The notes below the pieces were generated by a model. It worked only from the letters and a program-made list of their open reading frames with translations, made no database searches and was not told the DNA's origin. Shown here in pieces: positions 34,928 through 42,691 of a stretch of DNA of 64,000 nucleotides (positions within the stretch are counted from its first letter, which is position 1; the number at the start of each line of letters is the position of its first letter). A program made the translations under genes and the position numbers. Location of the stretch: assembly GCA_003170295.1 (NCBI GenBank), contig PNAJ01000125.1:1-64000 (forward strand). The letters are read 5' to 3'. The stretch comes from Bryobacterales bacterium. Its GTDB lineage: Bacteria; Acidobacteriota; Terriglobia; Bryobacterales; Bryobacteraceae.

Positions 34928-36186
34928 TCCTGGCTGGATGTCGTCTTGGTCAGATCCGTCTTGGTGGTCTTCTTCTTCGTTTTCTTTTTCGATTTCGAAG
35001 TATCGGTGGTGGAGGTCTGGTCGGTCTTTGCGGGCGTTGCCGCATCTGCCTTGGCTGCGTCTGATTTGGCTGCGTCCGCAGGAAGGGTGGTGCGCGCATC
35101 CGGCTTGGTATCGAGAGCCGTGTTCCCGCCCGTCAGCGGTGCGATGGTGACGTCATTGACTCCAGTTGCCGGAGCGGCGCTGGCTGCCAGGGCGGCGGCG
35201 GCGGAGGGAACGCTCAATGGCACCGATTGCTTCGGATTGGTCATGGTGGGCATGCCGCTTTTCGCCGCCATGCTGACATCGGGACCGCGCTTCAGGAACT
35301 GCGTGTCGCGCGAGAGCAGACCGAGCCTCTTGCGATTCTCCATCTCATATTTCATGTGCGCCACGGCTCTGGGATCGGCCTCGGGGATGGTCATTTCCAT
35401 CTCTTTGAGGCGCTTCTTCGCGGGATCTACATAGGGGCTGAGCGGATAATCGCGCACGATTTTCTGGAGCGCCTCGCCTTCCTTCTCGCGGGCTGGTTTG
35501 CCCATTTTCCGCAAAGAATCGGCGTCTTCCCAGAGCGCGAAATCGGCGCGGCTGAAGAGGGGATACTGTTGAACCAGTCCGGTGTAGCGGTTGTCGGCTG
35601 CCGAGTTGGAGCCTTTATGATGATAAATCTCGGCGACCACGAACTCCGAGGTGGCCAGTGCTTCCTGCACATTACGCAGCTTCTGCTCCGTCTCCGGAAT
35701 GAACTTCGAGTTGGGGAATTGAGTGATGAGCTGCTTGCACTCGTACTCGGCGCGCAAAGCGTTGTTGGGATCGCGGTCGGCTTTCTCCATCAGGCCGATA
35801 TGAATGTCGCAAATGCGCTTCTGCGATTCGGCGGCTTCTTCCATGGCGGGATAGAACAGGATGAAATCCTTGTATTCCGCCTCGGCCTGCGCCATGCCGT
35901 GCGTGCCGCCTTCGCGATACCAACTGTCGGCGATGGCGAGCTTCGCTTTGGCCAAGAACTCGCTGGTGTCGTAGGTGTTGATCAGGGTATTGAGCGTGAG
36001 GCGCGCGAGCTCATAGCGGCCCTTCTCAATATCCTTGATCGACTTGTCGAACAGAATCTTGTCGGGCTGCTGGGTGTCCTTGGTAATGGGGTTCTCATAC
36101 TTCTTGCGCTTGAACCCGCAGGCGGACGTGGCCAATAACGCCGAAACCGCCATCAACACGACACTGAATCTTGAAAAACGAATCAT
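34924..36186 (-). CDS. bamD: Outer membrane assembly lipoprotein BamD
   Basis: A 420-residue lipoprotein of the BAM complex that inserts beta-barrel proteins into the outer membrane. Signal peptide with lipobox LLATSAC (Cys near residue 23), then five TPR-like repeats (DIEKGRYELARLTLNTLINT; FLAKAKLAIADSWYREGG; EYECKQLITQFPNSKFIPET) over residues ~40-290. The final ~120 residues are a low-complexity Ala/Thr/Lys extension (DTSKSKKKTKKKTTKTD) absent from E. coli BamD but common in Acidobacteria. It follows rpe by 18 bases. Confidence 0.9.
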   Translation of the reverse strand: MIRFSRFSVVLMAVSALLATSACGFKRKKYENPITKDTQQPDKILFDKSIKDIEKGRYELARLTLNTLINTYDTSEFLAKAKLAIADSWYREGGTHGMAQAEAEYKDFILFYPAMEEAAESQKRICDIHIGLMEKADRDPNNALRAEYECKQLITQFPNSKFIPETEQKLRNVQEALATSEFVVAEIYHHKGSNSAADNRYTGLVQQYPLFSRADFALWEDADSLRKMGKPAREKEGEALQKIVRDYPLSPYVDPAKKRLKEMEMTIPEADPRAVAHMKYEMENRKRLGLLSRDTQFLKRGPDVSMAAKSGMPTMTNPKQSVPLSVPSAAAALAASAAPATGVNDVTIAPLTGGNTALDTKPDARTTLPADAAKSDAAKADAATPAKTDQTSTTDTSKSKKKTKKKTTKTDLTKTTSSQE

Positions 36187-36204
36187 AGAAGAGAATCCTT
36201 ACGA

Positions 36205-36879
36205 CTATACCTTAATGGCCGACGCGTTTTGCGCCAGCGCGCGCATTTCCTCAAAAGCGGTCCGGGAGTTCACAGTGTGAAAGATCGACGACCCCGCCAC
36301 CACCCACTGGACGCCCGCATCTACTACTTCCGACACGTTTTCCGCGTCCACACCACCGTCGATCTCGATGGGAAGGTGCAATCCGCGTTCCTTTTTTCGC
36401 GCGGCGAGTTGGCGGACCTTATGGAGGGAGTTGGGGATGAACTTCTGGCCGCCGAATCCGGGATTGACGCTCATGACGAGAACGTAATCGGCGACATCGA
36501 GGATCTCATCGAGCATCACGACGGGCGTCGCCGGATTGATGGCGACACCGGCGCGCGCGCCTTCGCTCTGAATCATGCGCAGAGTACGGTCGAGATGCAC
36601 GCAGGCTTCCTGATGGACGATGATCTGGTCGGCCCCGGCCTCGATGAAGATGGGCGCGTAACGGTCCGGGTCGGCGATCATCAGATGCACGTCGAGCGTC
36701 ATGTGCGTGACTTTTCTGAGCGACGCGACGACGGGCGGACCTAGAGTGAAGTTGGGTACGAAATGGCCGTCCATCACGTCGACGTGGAGCATGCGGCAAC
36801 CGGCGGCCTCCAGCGGGGCGATTTCGTCGGCCAACCGGGCAAAATCCGCCGCGAGGATGGATGGGAGGATCTCGACCAT
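36205..36879 (-). CDS. rpe: Ribulose-phosphate 3-epimerase
   Basis: A 224-residue TIM-barrel enzyme of the pentose phosphate pathway, interconverting ribulose-5-phosphate and xylulose-5-phosphate. Motifs: ILPSILAADFARLADEI, HVDVMDGHFVPN (metal His and Asp), TLDVHLMI, VMSVNPGFGGQKFIP and IEIDGGVDAENV with the second catalytic Asp. The start is the ATG at 36879 (MVEILPSIL), as an earlier ATG at 36903 lies in the repeat region. A tandem repeat array separates it from rsmB upstream. Confidence 0.95.
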   Translation of the reverse strand: MVEILPSILAADFARLADEIAPLEAAGCRMLHVDVMDGHFVPNFTLGPPVVASLRKVTHMTLDVHLMIADPDRYAPIFIEAGADQIIVHQEACVHLDRTLRMIQSEGARAGVAINPATPVVMLDEILDVADYVLVMSVNPGFGGQKFIPNSLHKVRQLAARKKERGLHLPIEIDGGVDAENVSEVVDAGVQWVVAGSSIFHTVNSRTAFEEMRALAQNASAIKV

Positions 36880-36889
36880 AGAGTCTAAA

Positions 36890-37111
36890 ATTACATCGCG
36901 CACAACGCAGCGGGCCGCGATTACCTTCTATTCTAAGCGAGCGCGTCCCGCGCTGTGCGCTTCATTACATCGCGCACAACGCAGCGGGCCGCGATTACCT
37001 TCTATTCTAAGCGTGCGCGTCCCGCGCTGTGCGCTTCATTACATCGCGCACAACGCAGCGGGCCGCGATTACCTTCTATTCTAAGCGTGCGCGTCCCGCG
37101 CTGTGCGCTCA
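36890..37111. repeat. Three tandem copies of a 74-bp unit
   Basis: Copies begin at 36890, 36964 and 37038 with attacatcgcgcacaacgcag. They are identical except for an a/t change in 'aagcg(a/t)gcgcg' and the end of the last copy. Each unit contains an imperfect inverted repeat (gcgcacaacgcagcggg versus cccgcgctgtgcgc), so each can form a hairpin. The array fills the gap between rpe and rsmB. Units without spacer/repeat alternation rule out CRISPR. Confidence 0.9.
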
Positions 37112-37112
37112 A

Positions 37113-38204
37113 TCACACCAATGTTATCACGGCCGCGAAAAATCCATCTCCGGGGTCGCGTCCGGGGAGGCGCAGATGGGTTTCGGCGCGCAGGCGAAGG
37201 GACTGCACGACGTTCTGATTCTCCTCGTTTTCGAGCGAGCAGGTGGAGTACACGATCCTGCCGCCGGGCTTCATGAAGCGGCGTGCCTGATCGAGAATTT
37301 CACGCTGGCGGGCGGCGAAAATATTCGCGTCGCCGGGCTTCAATCGCCACTTGATCTCCGGGTTGCGGCCGAGGGTACCGGTGCCGGAGCAGGGGGCGTC
37401 GATCAGAATACGGTCGAATTTCTTCGAGAAAGGAAGGGGCTTGGTGGCGTCGAGCACCACACGCTCGGAATCAGGCGGCACTTCCTGCAGGCGTTTTAGA
37501 TAGCGATCGCAGGCGATCACGTGAGCACCCGCCGCGATCGCTTGCGCGGTTTTATTTCCCGGCGCTGCGCACAGGTCGAGGAGCGTCATCCCAGGCTCGA
37601 TCGCGAGCAGGGGCACGATGGTCTGCGAGCCCACGTCCTGCTGGCGGCCGGTGTCCGCGTTGATGTTCATCTCCGGTTCTTGGAGTGCGGCACGCGCGAT
37701 TTTTTCCGCGGCTTCGAGGCCGAACTGCTTGTCCCAGCGCGCGAGCATCCAGGGCGGCAGGCTGAGCTCGGTGGCGCGGTCGGGCCATTTTACGGGGTCG
37801 CGATTCACTTTGCGCAGCACGGCGTTTACGAAGCCGGCAGCGGACTGTTTGGCGCCGGTCTTCACGAGTTCGACGCTCTCCATGACGGCAGCGTGCGGAG
37901 GAATGCGGTCCAGATAGCGGAGCTGATAGATCGCCATGTGGAGCGCGATGCGAACCTCGAGGTCGAGTTTGGGCTGCTTGCGCCCGGCAAAGTGGCCGAT
38001 CAGAAAATCGAGCTGCCCTTGATAGCGGAGGACGCCCATGACGATCGATTCGGCGAGTCCGGCGTCGCGCGAGTCGACATTGGAAACAGCCTTGACATTG
38101 GAAACAGCCGTCAGGCCTTCATGATGAAGCAGGTCCGAGGCGTAGCCGCCCGCATGAACCTTCTTGAGAACCCGGAATGCGAGGTTGCGCGCGGGAGAGA
38201 TCAC
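37113..38204 (-). CDS. rsmB: 16S rRNA (cytosine-967-C5)-methyltransferase RsmB
   Basis: A ~363-residue two-domain enzyme. The N-terminal NusB-like part (PARNLAFRVLKKVHAGGYAS ... GVLRYQGQLDFLI) is followed by the SAM-dependent m5C methyltransferase with LLDLCAAPGNKTAQAIAAGA, DAPCSGTGTLGRNPEIKWR (catalytic Cys) and YSTCSLENEENQ (second Cys). The start is GTG at 38204, overlapping the PIN toxin stop by 4 bases (GTGA). An 18-base exact-type duplication encodes AVSNVKAVSNVD near residue 33. It modifies C967 of 16S rRNA. Coupling to a toxin-antitoxin pair is unusual. Confidence 0.92.
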   Translation of the reverse strand: MISPARNLAFRVLKKVHAGGYASDLLHHEGLTAVSNVKAVSNVDSRDAGLAESIVMGVLRYQGQLDFLIGHFAGRKQPKLDLEVRIALHMAIYQLRYLDRIPPHAAVMESVELVKTGAKQSAAGFVNAVLRKVNRDPVKWPDRATELSLPPWMLARWDKQFGLEAAEKIARAALQEPEMNINADTGRQQDVGSQTIVPLLAIEPGMTLLDLCAAPGNKTAQAIAAGAHVIACDRYLKRLQEVPPDSERVVLDATKPLPFSKKFDRILIDAPCSGTGTLGRNPEIKWRLKPGDANIFAARQREILDQARRFMKPGGRIVYSTCSLENEENQNVVQSLRLRAETHLRLPGRDPGDGFFAAVITLV

Positions 38205-38596
38205 AGGATGGTGAAACCGCGCGAGCCTTTCAGAGTTTTGTCGAAGGTCACGGTGTCGCGGCATCCGGCGTGCGACCCAATCTGGCCGATCAAATAATCA
38301 GCAAAGCCGGCCTTGCCGCGGCGGTAACGATCCAAGGCTTGGAGCACCAGCGGCTGGTGCTCGATTTGAAATAGATCGTCTTCGATTAATCGGTCCAGCA
38401 CTTTCACGATCTCTGTCTTCTCCTGGCGGAGGCCGTTTTTGAGAACCCAAACCAACTCGCACATCACGGGCGTGGAGATGAAGAGATGCTCGCGGTTGCG
38501 ATGACATTCGGCGAAAAGACGCTCAACCGCTGCCGCCTGATTGGCGTCGTCGTTGGTTACGAATCGGATGAGAACGTTGGCGTCGAGCGCCCTCAT
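38201..38596 (-). CDS. PIN-domain toxin (VapC-like)
   Basis: A 131-residue PIN-domain ribonuclease. Acidic active-site residues are visible: ALDANVLIRFVTND (first Asp), CELVWVLKNG (Glu) and YRRGKAGFADYLIG (Asp). PIN toxins cleave tRNA or rRNA and are held inactive by the partner antitoxin. It overlaps the AbrB-type antitoxin by 4 bases (ATGA) upstream and rsmB downstream, making one coupled transcript. Confidence 0.9.
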   Translation of the reverse strand: MRALDANVLIRFVTNDDANQAAAVERLFAECHRNREHLFISTPVMCELVWVLKNGLRQEKTEIVKVLDRLIEDDLFQIEHQPLVLQALDRYRRGKAGFADYLIGQIGSHAGCRDTVTFDKTLKGSRGFTIL

Positions 38597-38835
38597 TCAC
38601 CAAGCGCACCCCGCGCAATCGCTTCATCCATTTCCTCGAGCGTAATAGGGCGATTGAAAGGAGACTTGATGATTCCTTTCAGCGACCGAAAATCCGTATT
38701 GATCGGCTTGAGCAAAATCCGGCCTGCTCGATCCTTGATGAAATCGACGCGATCGCCCGGTTTGAGGCCCATCTGATCGCGAATTTCCTTGGGGATGGTG
38801 ATCTGGCCCTTCGATGTGACAGTACCGCGCGGCAC
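38593..38835 (-). CDS. AbrB/MazE-type antitoxin
   Basis: An 80-residue swapped-hairpin DNA-binding protein. The N-terminal AbrB fold reads GTVTSKGQITIPKEIRDQMG and LKPGDRVDFIKDRAGRILLK; the C-terminal tail (PITLEEMDEAIARGALGE) is the toxin-binding segment. GTG start at 38835 preceded by AAGGAG. It precedes the PIN toxin and should autoregulate the module through the direct repeats upstream (38840-38885). Confidence 0.9.
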   Translation of the reverse strand: MPRGTVTSKGQITIPKEIRDQMGLKPGDRVDFIKDRAGRILLKPINTDFRSLKGIIKSPFNRPITLEEMDEAIARGALGE

Positions 38836-38839
38836 AAGT

Positions 38840-38885
38840 GCTCCTTACTTGCAGTATAGCTCCTTACCGCGGCTCGGCTCCTTAC
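38840..38885. promoter_or_regulatory. Three direct repeats in the toxin-antitoxin leader
   Basis: On the minus strand GTAAGGAGC occurs three times (38848-38840, 38867-38859, 38885-38877), spaced 19 and 18 bases, close to two helical turns. The copy next to the GTG start also supplies the Shine-Dalgarno sequence. This arrangement suits an operator array for the AbrB-type antitoxin overlapping translation initiation. Confidence 0.45.
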
Positions 38886-38922
38886 TGTGCTCAAAGAGCC
38901 CTGCTTCGATTAGGATAGAGCT

Positions 38923-39162
38923 ATGAAGGCTCGTGTGTTTGTGTCGCCGAAGACGACGGTGCTCGATCCGCAGGGGCAGACGATTCGAGGAGCGCTGAAT
39001 GGGCTGGGGCACGCCTCGATTGCGGATGTGCGGCAGGGGAAATTTTTTGAAATCGAGCTGAAGGGCGATCGAGAGGCGGCGATCAAAGAGATGGACCAGA
39101 TCGCTCGCGACGTGCTATCGAATCCGGTGATCGAAGACTATCGGGTGGAATTTTTCGACTAA
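38923..39162 (+). CDS. purS: Phosphoribosylformylglycinamidine synthase subunit PurS
   Basis: A 79-residue small subunit of the PurLQS synthetase (FGAM synthase, purine synthesis step 4). The whole family fold is present: [40 protein letters not shown] and [13 protein letters not shown]. PurS bridges PurL and PurQ. Neither purQ nor purL is next to it; instead glmS begins 8 bases later, so purS and glmS appear to share a transcript. Confidence 0.92.
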   Translation: MKARVFVSPKTTVLDPQGQTIRGALNGLGHASIADVRQGKFFEIELKGDREAAIKEMDQIARDVLSNPVIEDYRVEFFD

Positions 39163-39170
39163 CAGTTATT

Positions 39171-41024
39171 ATGTGCGGAATTGTCGGCTACATCGGCCCT
39201 AAGAAAGCTGTCCCAATCATCCTCGATGGGCTGCGGCGCCTGGAATATCGTGGTTACGATTCGGCGGGCATCGCGGTGCTGGAAGACAACGGTTGCCTGA
39301 CCGTTCGCCGCGCTTCGGGAAAACTGCGCAATCTGGAAGACGCGCTGAAGCTGAGTCCCATTGACGGCGGCTATGGCATTGGGCATACGCGCTGGGCGAC
39401 GCACGGGCGGCCGACGGAGGAGAATGCGCATCCGCATCGCGATTGCCATGGCGACATTGTAGTCGTGCATAACGGCATCGTCGAGAATTATCTGGCGCTG
39501 AAGCAGGAACTGACTGAAGAGGGGCATCGCTTCATCACCGAGACCGATACCGAAGTGATCGCGCATCTGGTGGAAAAGTATTACGACGGGAATCTGGAAA
39601 ACGCGGTTCGCGACGCGGTGCGAAAGCTGACCGGGGTGTTCGCGCTGAGCGTGATCTCGCGAAAAGATCCGAATAAAATTGTCGCAGCGCGTTCCGGTCC
39701 GCCGGTGGTGGTGGGATTGGGCGACGGAGAATACTTCGTGGCAAGCGACGTGCCGGCGCTGCTGAGTTATACCCGCGACATGTTCTTCCTGGCCGACGGC
39801 GATATCGCGGTGCTGACGCGCGACGGTGTGCATCTGACCGATTTCAACGGCCGTGCGGTGAAGCGGCAGGTCTCGCACATACTGTGGGATCCGATCATGG
39901 CCGAAAAGGGCGGCTACAAGCATTTCATGCTCAAAGAGATTTTTGAGCAGCCGCGAGCCGTGCGCGACACCACGCTGGGGCGCGTGGGCCAGGAATCGGG
40001 GCGGATCTTTCTCGACGAGATGGATATTTCGGCGAAGGAGTTCCGGGCGTTCACGAGCGTCCGCATTATCGCGTGCGGCACGAGCTGGCATGCGGCGCTG
40101 GCCGGGAAATTCATGATCGAGCGGCTGGCGCGCATTCCTGTCGAAGTCGATTACGGCAGCGAATTTCGTTATCGAGATCCCATTGTTCGGCCGGATTCGC
40201 TCACCATCGTGATTTCGCAATCGGGTGAGACGGCGGATACGCTCGCCGCGCAGCGCGAGGCGAAATTAAAGGGCTCGAAAACGTTGGCGATTTGCAATGT
40301 GGTCGGCTCAATGATCACGCGCGAGGCGGCGGGCACGCTGATTACGCACGCGGGTCCGGAGATCGGGGTGGCATCGACCAAGGCATTTACGGGTCAGTTG
40401 ACGGCGCTGTTTCTGATCGCGATGTATATGGGGCAGACGCGCGAGACGCTGGACGAGAAGACGTCGCATAAGCTGGTCGAGCAGTTGTTGCATATTCCTT
40501 CGCAGCTCGAAGAATTGTTGCGACGGGATGCGATTTATGAAGATCTTTCGAAGGCACTTTTTCGGTCGTCGGATTTTCTGTATCTAGGCCGAGGTGTGCA
40601 TTTTCCGATTGCGCTTGAAGGCGCGCTGAAGCTGAAAGAGATTTCGTACATCCACGCGGAAGGATATCCGGCAGGCGAGATGAAGCATGGGCCGAATGCG
40701 CTGATCGACGGAAATCTGCCAACAGTGGTGCTGGCGACGCAGGATCCGCATGATGAATTGAGTCACGTGTTGTACGAAAAAACGCTTTCCAACATTCAAG
40801 AAGTGAAGGCGCGCGAGGGAATCGTGGTGGCGGTGGCGTGCGAGGGCGACGAGCAGGTGAAAAAGGTCGCCGATTACGTGATTCCGATCGGGCTGACGCA
40901 CGATCTGCTGCTGCCGATTTTAGAGGTCGTCCCGCTGCAGATGCTGGCGTATCACATCGCGGTGCGGCGGGGATGCGATGTGGATCAGCCTAGGAATCTG
41001 GCGAAGAGCGTTACGGTGGAGTGA
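39171..41024 (+). CDS. glmS: Glutamine-fructose-6-phosphate aminotransferase
   Basis: A 617-residue enzyme making glucosamine-6-phosphate, the first committed step to UDP-GlcNAc for peptidoglycan and LPS. N-terminal Ntn glutaminase begins MCGIVGYIG with Cys2 as nucleophile, followed by [12 protein letters not shown] and HNGIVENY. Two SIS isomerase domains carry [19 protein letters not shown] and the C-terminal [13 protein letters not shown]. Complete. It sits downstream of purS; no ribozyme leader is visible. Confidence 0.97.
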   Translation: MCGIVGYIGPKKAVPIILDGLRRLEYRGYDSAGIAVLEDNGCLTVRRASGKLRNLEDALKLSPIDGGYGIGHTRWATHGRPTEENAHPHRDCHGDIVVVHNGIVENYLALKQELTEEGHRFITETDTEVIAHLVEKYYDGNLENAVRDAVRKLTGVFALSVISRKDPNKIVAARSGPPVVVGLGDGEYFVASDVPALLSYTRDMFFLADGDIAVLTRDGVHLTDFNGRAVKRQVSHILWDPIMAEKGGYKHFMLKEIFEQPRAVRDTTLGRVGQESGRIFLDEMDISAKEFRAFTSVRIIACGTSWHAALAGKFMIERLARIPVEVDYGSEFRYRDPIVRPDSLTIVISQSGETADTLAAQREAKLKGSKTLAICNVVGSMITREAAGTLITHAGPEIGVASTKAFTGQLTALFLIAMYMGQTRETLDEKTSHKLVEQLLHIPSQLEELLRRDAIYEDLSKALFRSSDFLYLGRGVHFPIALEGALKLKEISYIHAEGYPAGEMKHGPNALIDGNLPTVVLATQDPHDELSHVLYEKTLSNIQEVKAREGIVVAVACEGDEQVKKVADYVIPIGLTHDLLLPILEVVPLQMLAYHIAVRRGCDVDQPRNLAKSVTVE

Positions 41025-41039
41025 AGGGCGGCGTCCCTT

Positions 41040-41462
41040 TTACGAATCCTCGCGGCTGTCAGAGTACATATAATAGAGATCAAAATCCACGCTAAGTGCG
41101 TAATCTGCGAGAGATTCCACCAACTCCCGTTCCCAATGGTAACCCGGGTAGTGAGTGTTGAAGTAGGCCACAAGTTGCATAACGCCGCCATACCTTAGAG
41201 AGATCTCCAGGAACTGTAGTTTTCTCGGACACAACTGGAGGATCACGTCTCCGATGTGGTCCTCGAGTTCGCGTGTTCTCTCAAGTCGAGAGTGTAGCGA
41301 CCAGCGACTGAACTTGCGCTCAAGGTGGGTGCTTGGACTGACGTCGCCTTTTAACCAAGACTCTGTCGGCACTACGCCGACCAGTGCTGAGATCTCGGCA
41401 GGATCGAAATCTCCACAGATCGTGAAGTAGGCGTATTGCTGGTTGGGTTCGGTCATCCGCAA
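41040..41462 (-). CDS. DUF4279 domain protein
   Basis: A 140-residue cytosolic protein of the DUF4279 family: YFTICGDFDPAEISALVGVV, WSLHSRLERTRELEDHIGDV and VMQLVAYFNTHYPGYHWERE. The family function is unknown, though members occur near polymorphic-toxin immunity and phage islands. It is convergent with glmS and has lower GC than its neighbours. No toxin gene is adjacent. Confidence 0.8.
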   Translation of the reverse strand: MRMTEPNQQYAYFTICGDFDPAEISALVGVVPTESWLKGDVSPSTHLERKFSRWSLHSRLERTRELEDHIGDVILQLCPRKLQFLEISLRYGGVMQLVAYFNTHYPGYHWERELVESLADYALSVDFDLYYMYSDSREDS

Positions 41463-41508
41463 GGTAATTATAGCGTCGTGGGAAGGCGCGAAGCCTCACA
41501 GCGACAGC

Positions 41509-41550
41509 GTCGACACGAGTGTCGACGCGGCACGCACGAGTGCGTGCGCC
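41509..41550. repeat. Two adjacent perfect hairpins
   Basis: gtcgacac-ga-gtgtcgac (41509-41526) is followed at once by gcacgcac-ga-gtgcgtgc (41530-41547). Both have 8-bp stems and the same 2-base loop, so they look like variants of one palindromic unit. They lie in the leader of the Uma2 gene, between it and the divergent DUF4279 gene. Confidence 0.6.
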
Positions 41551-41573
41551 ACGGCTGAGCCATAAGGGTTTTT

Positions 41574-42146
41574 ATGACCAGTCTGCCCGATGCTCCGCTC
41601 ACTGAGGAGCAGTACCTCCGCATCGAGCGGGAGGCGGAGTTTAAGAGTGAGTTTCACGATGGGCGGATGTATGCTATGTCGGGCGGCTCGCTGAATCACG
41701 CGCTGCTCTCCGCCCGCATCGGCGCGCTGCTTTATCACCAGGTGCCGGCGCGGTGTCGCGTCTTTGATCCTGGTCTGCGAATCAAGGTGGCTTCGACTGG
41801 GTTGTGTACATACGCGGACTGTACCGTGATTTGCGGCGAGCTTCAATACTTCGGCGATCAGAAGGACGGGATACTCAGTCCGCTCCTAATCGTCGAGGTT
41901 CTTTCTCCTTCAACCGAGGGCTACGATCGGGGGAAGAAGTTTGAGCTTTACCGAACTATCGAGAGCTTCCGCGAATACCTGCTCGTGCATCAGGACCGGC
42001 GTCATGTGGAGCATTACTCCAAACAGGACTATGGGAGTTGGATTCTTCGGGAACATTCGGGCGTGGATGGTTCGATTGCTATTGAGCGTTTGGGAGTCCA
42101 GATTTTGCTTGCCGACTTGTATTCGTCCGCACTGAACATGGGGTGA
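41574..42146 (+). CDS. Uma2 family restriction-endonuclease-like protein
   Basis: A 190-residue Uma2/DUF820 protein with a PD-(D/E)XK-like nuclease core: LRIEREAEFKSEFHDGRMYA, CTYADCTVICGELQYF and LLIVEVLSPSTEGYDRGKKF, then FELYRTIESFREYLLVHQDR. These genes are abundant and often multicopy in Acidobacteria and cyanobacteria; the biological role is unclear. Nothing in its neighbourhood indicates a system. The start is the ATG at 41574. Confidence 0.87.
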   Translation: MTSLPDAPLTEEQYLRIEREAEFKSEFHDGRMYAMSGGSLNHALLSARIGALLYHQVPARCRVFDPGLRIKVASTGLCTYADCTVICGELQYFGDQKDGILSPLLIVEVLSPSTEGYDRGKKFELYRTIESFREYLLVHQDRRHVEHYSKQDYGSWILREHSGVDGSIAIERLGVQILLADLYSSALNMG

Positions 42147-42160
42147 TCGGAAACCCGCTT

Positions 42161-42208
42161 AAGAGCCGCCTCGAAAGGCGGCTGCCGCCAAAATTGGCGG
42201 CCCCACAA
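42161..42208. repeat. REP-like palindromic repeat, family B copy
   Basis: Reads aagagccgcctcgaaaggcg gct followed by gccgccaaaattggcggc: two nested hairpins. It is the reverse complement of the element at 19763-19811 with a few substitutions. It lies between the Uma2 gene and the YjbQ gene. Confidence 0.65.
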
Positions 42209-42252
42209 GGCAGGCAGCCGCGCTTTCGAGGGTGCGTGAGACACTGCTTGTA

Positions 42253-42669
42253 GTGACGCAGCATACGCATTCGATCCAGATTTCTACGCGTGGCAAGGGG
42301 CTGTATCCATTCACGCGAGAGGTGGCGCAATGGGTTTCGTCGTTGAGAATCGAGACGGGATTATTGACGGTGTTCGGACAGCATACTTCGGCATCGCTCG
42401 CGATTCAGGAGAATGCGGACCCGGATGTCGTGCTTGATCTGGCGGATTATTTTGAGAGACTCGCGCCGGAGAACGATCCGAGGTACCGGCATGAGGACGA
42501 AGGTCCGGACGATATGCCGGCGCATATTCGCTCGGCGCTGACGCAGACTTCGTTGACGATTCCGGTCGTCCATGGGCGAATGGCGCTCGGGACCTGGCAG
42601 GGGATTTATTTATTCGAGCATCGGGCGGCGCCGCATCGGAGGAGCGTGGTGCTGCACTTGATTGGGTGA
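42253..42669 (+). CDS. yjbQ: YjbQ/UPF0047 family protein
   Basis: A ~138-residue cytosolic beta-barrel protein (UPF0047) with weak thiamin-phosphate-synthase-like activity reported for the family. Signature: FGQHTSASLAIQENADPDVV, HEDEGPDDMPAHIRSALTQT and GRMALGTWQGIYLFEHR with conserved His. Start GTG at 42253 (VTQHTHSIQIST) preferred over GTG at 42232, which lies in repeat-like sequence. It is convergent with ftsZ. Confidence 0.9.
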   Translation: MTQHTHSIQISTRGKGLYPFTREVAQWVSSLRIETGLLTVFGQHTSASLAIQENADPDVVLDLADYFERLAPENDPRYRHEDEGPDDMPAHIRSALTQTSLTIPVVHGRMALGTWQGIYLFEHRAAPHRRSVVLHLIG

Positions 42670-42691
42670 GAATTCACCTCAGTATGAGTTT

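Noticed and set aside
36890..37111. Possible CRISPR array
   Set aside because: The three 74-bp units abut directly with no spacers, are longer than CRISPR repeats and there are no cas genes.
39159..40220. 353-codon minus-strand frame
   Set aside because: Shadow of glmS; no motif or ribosome site.
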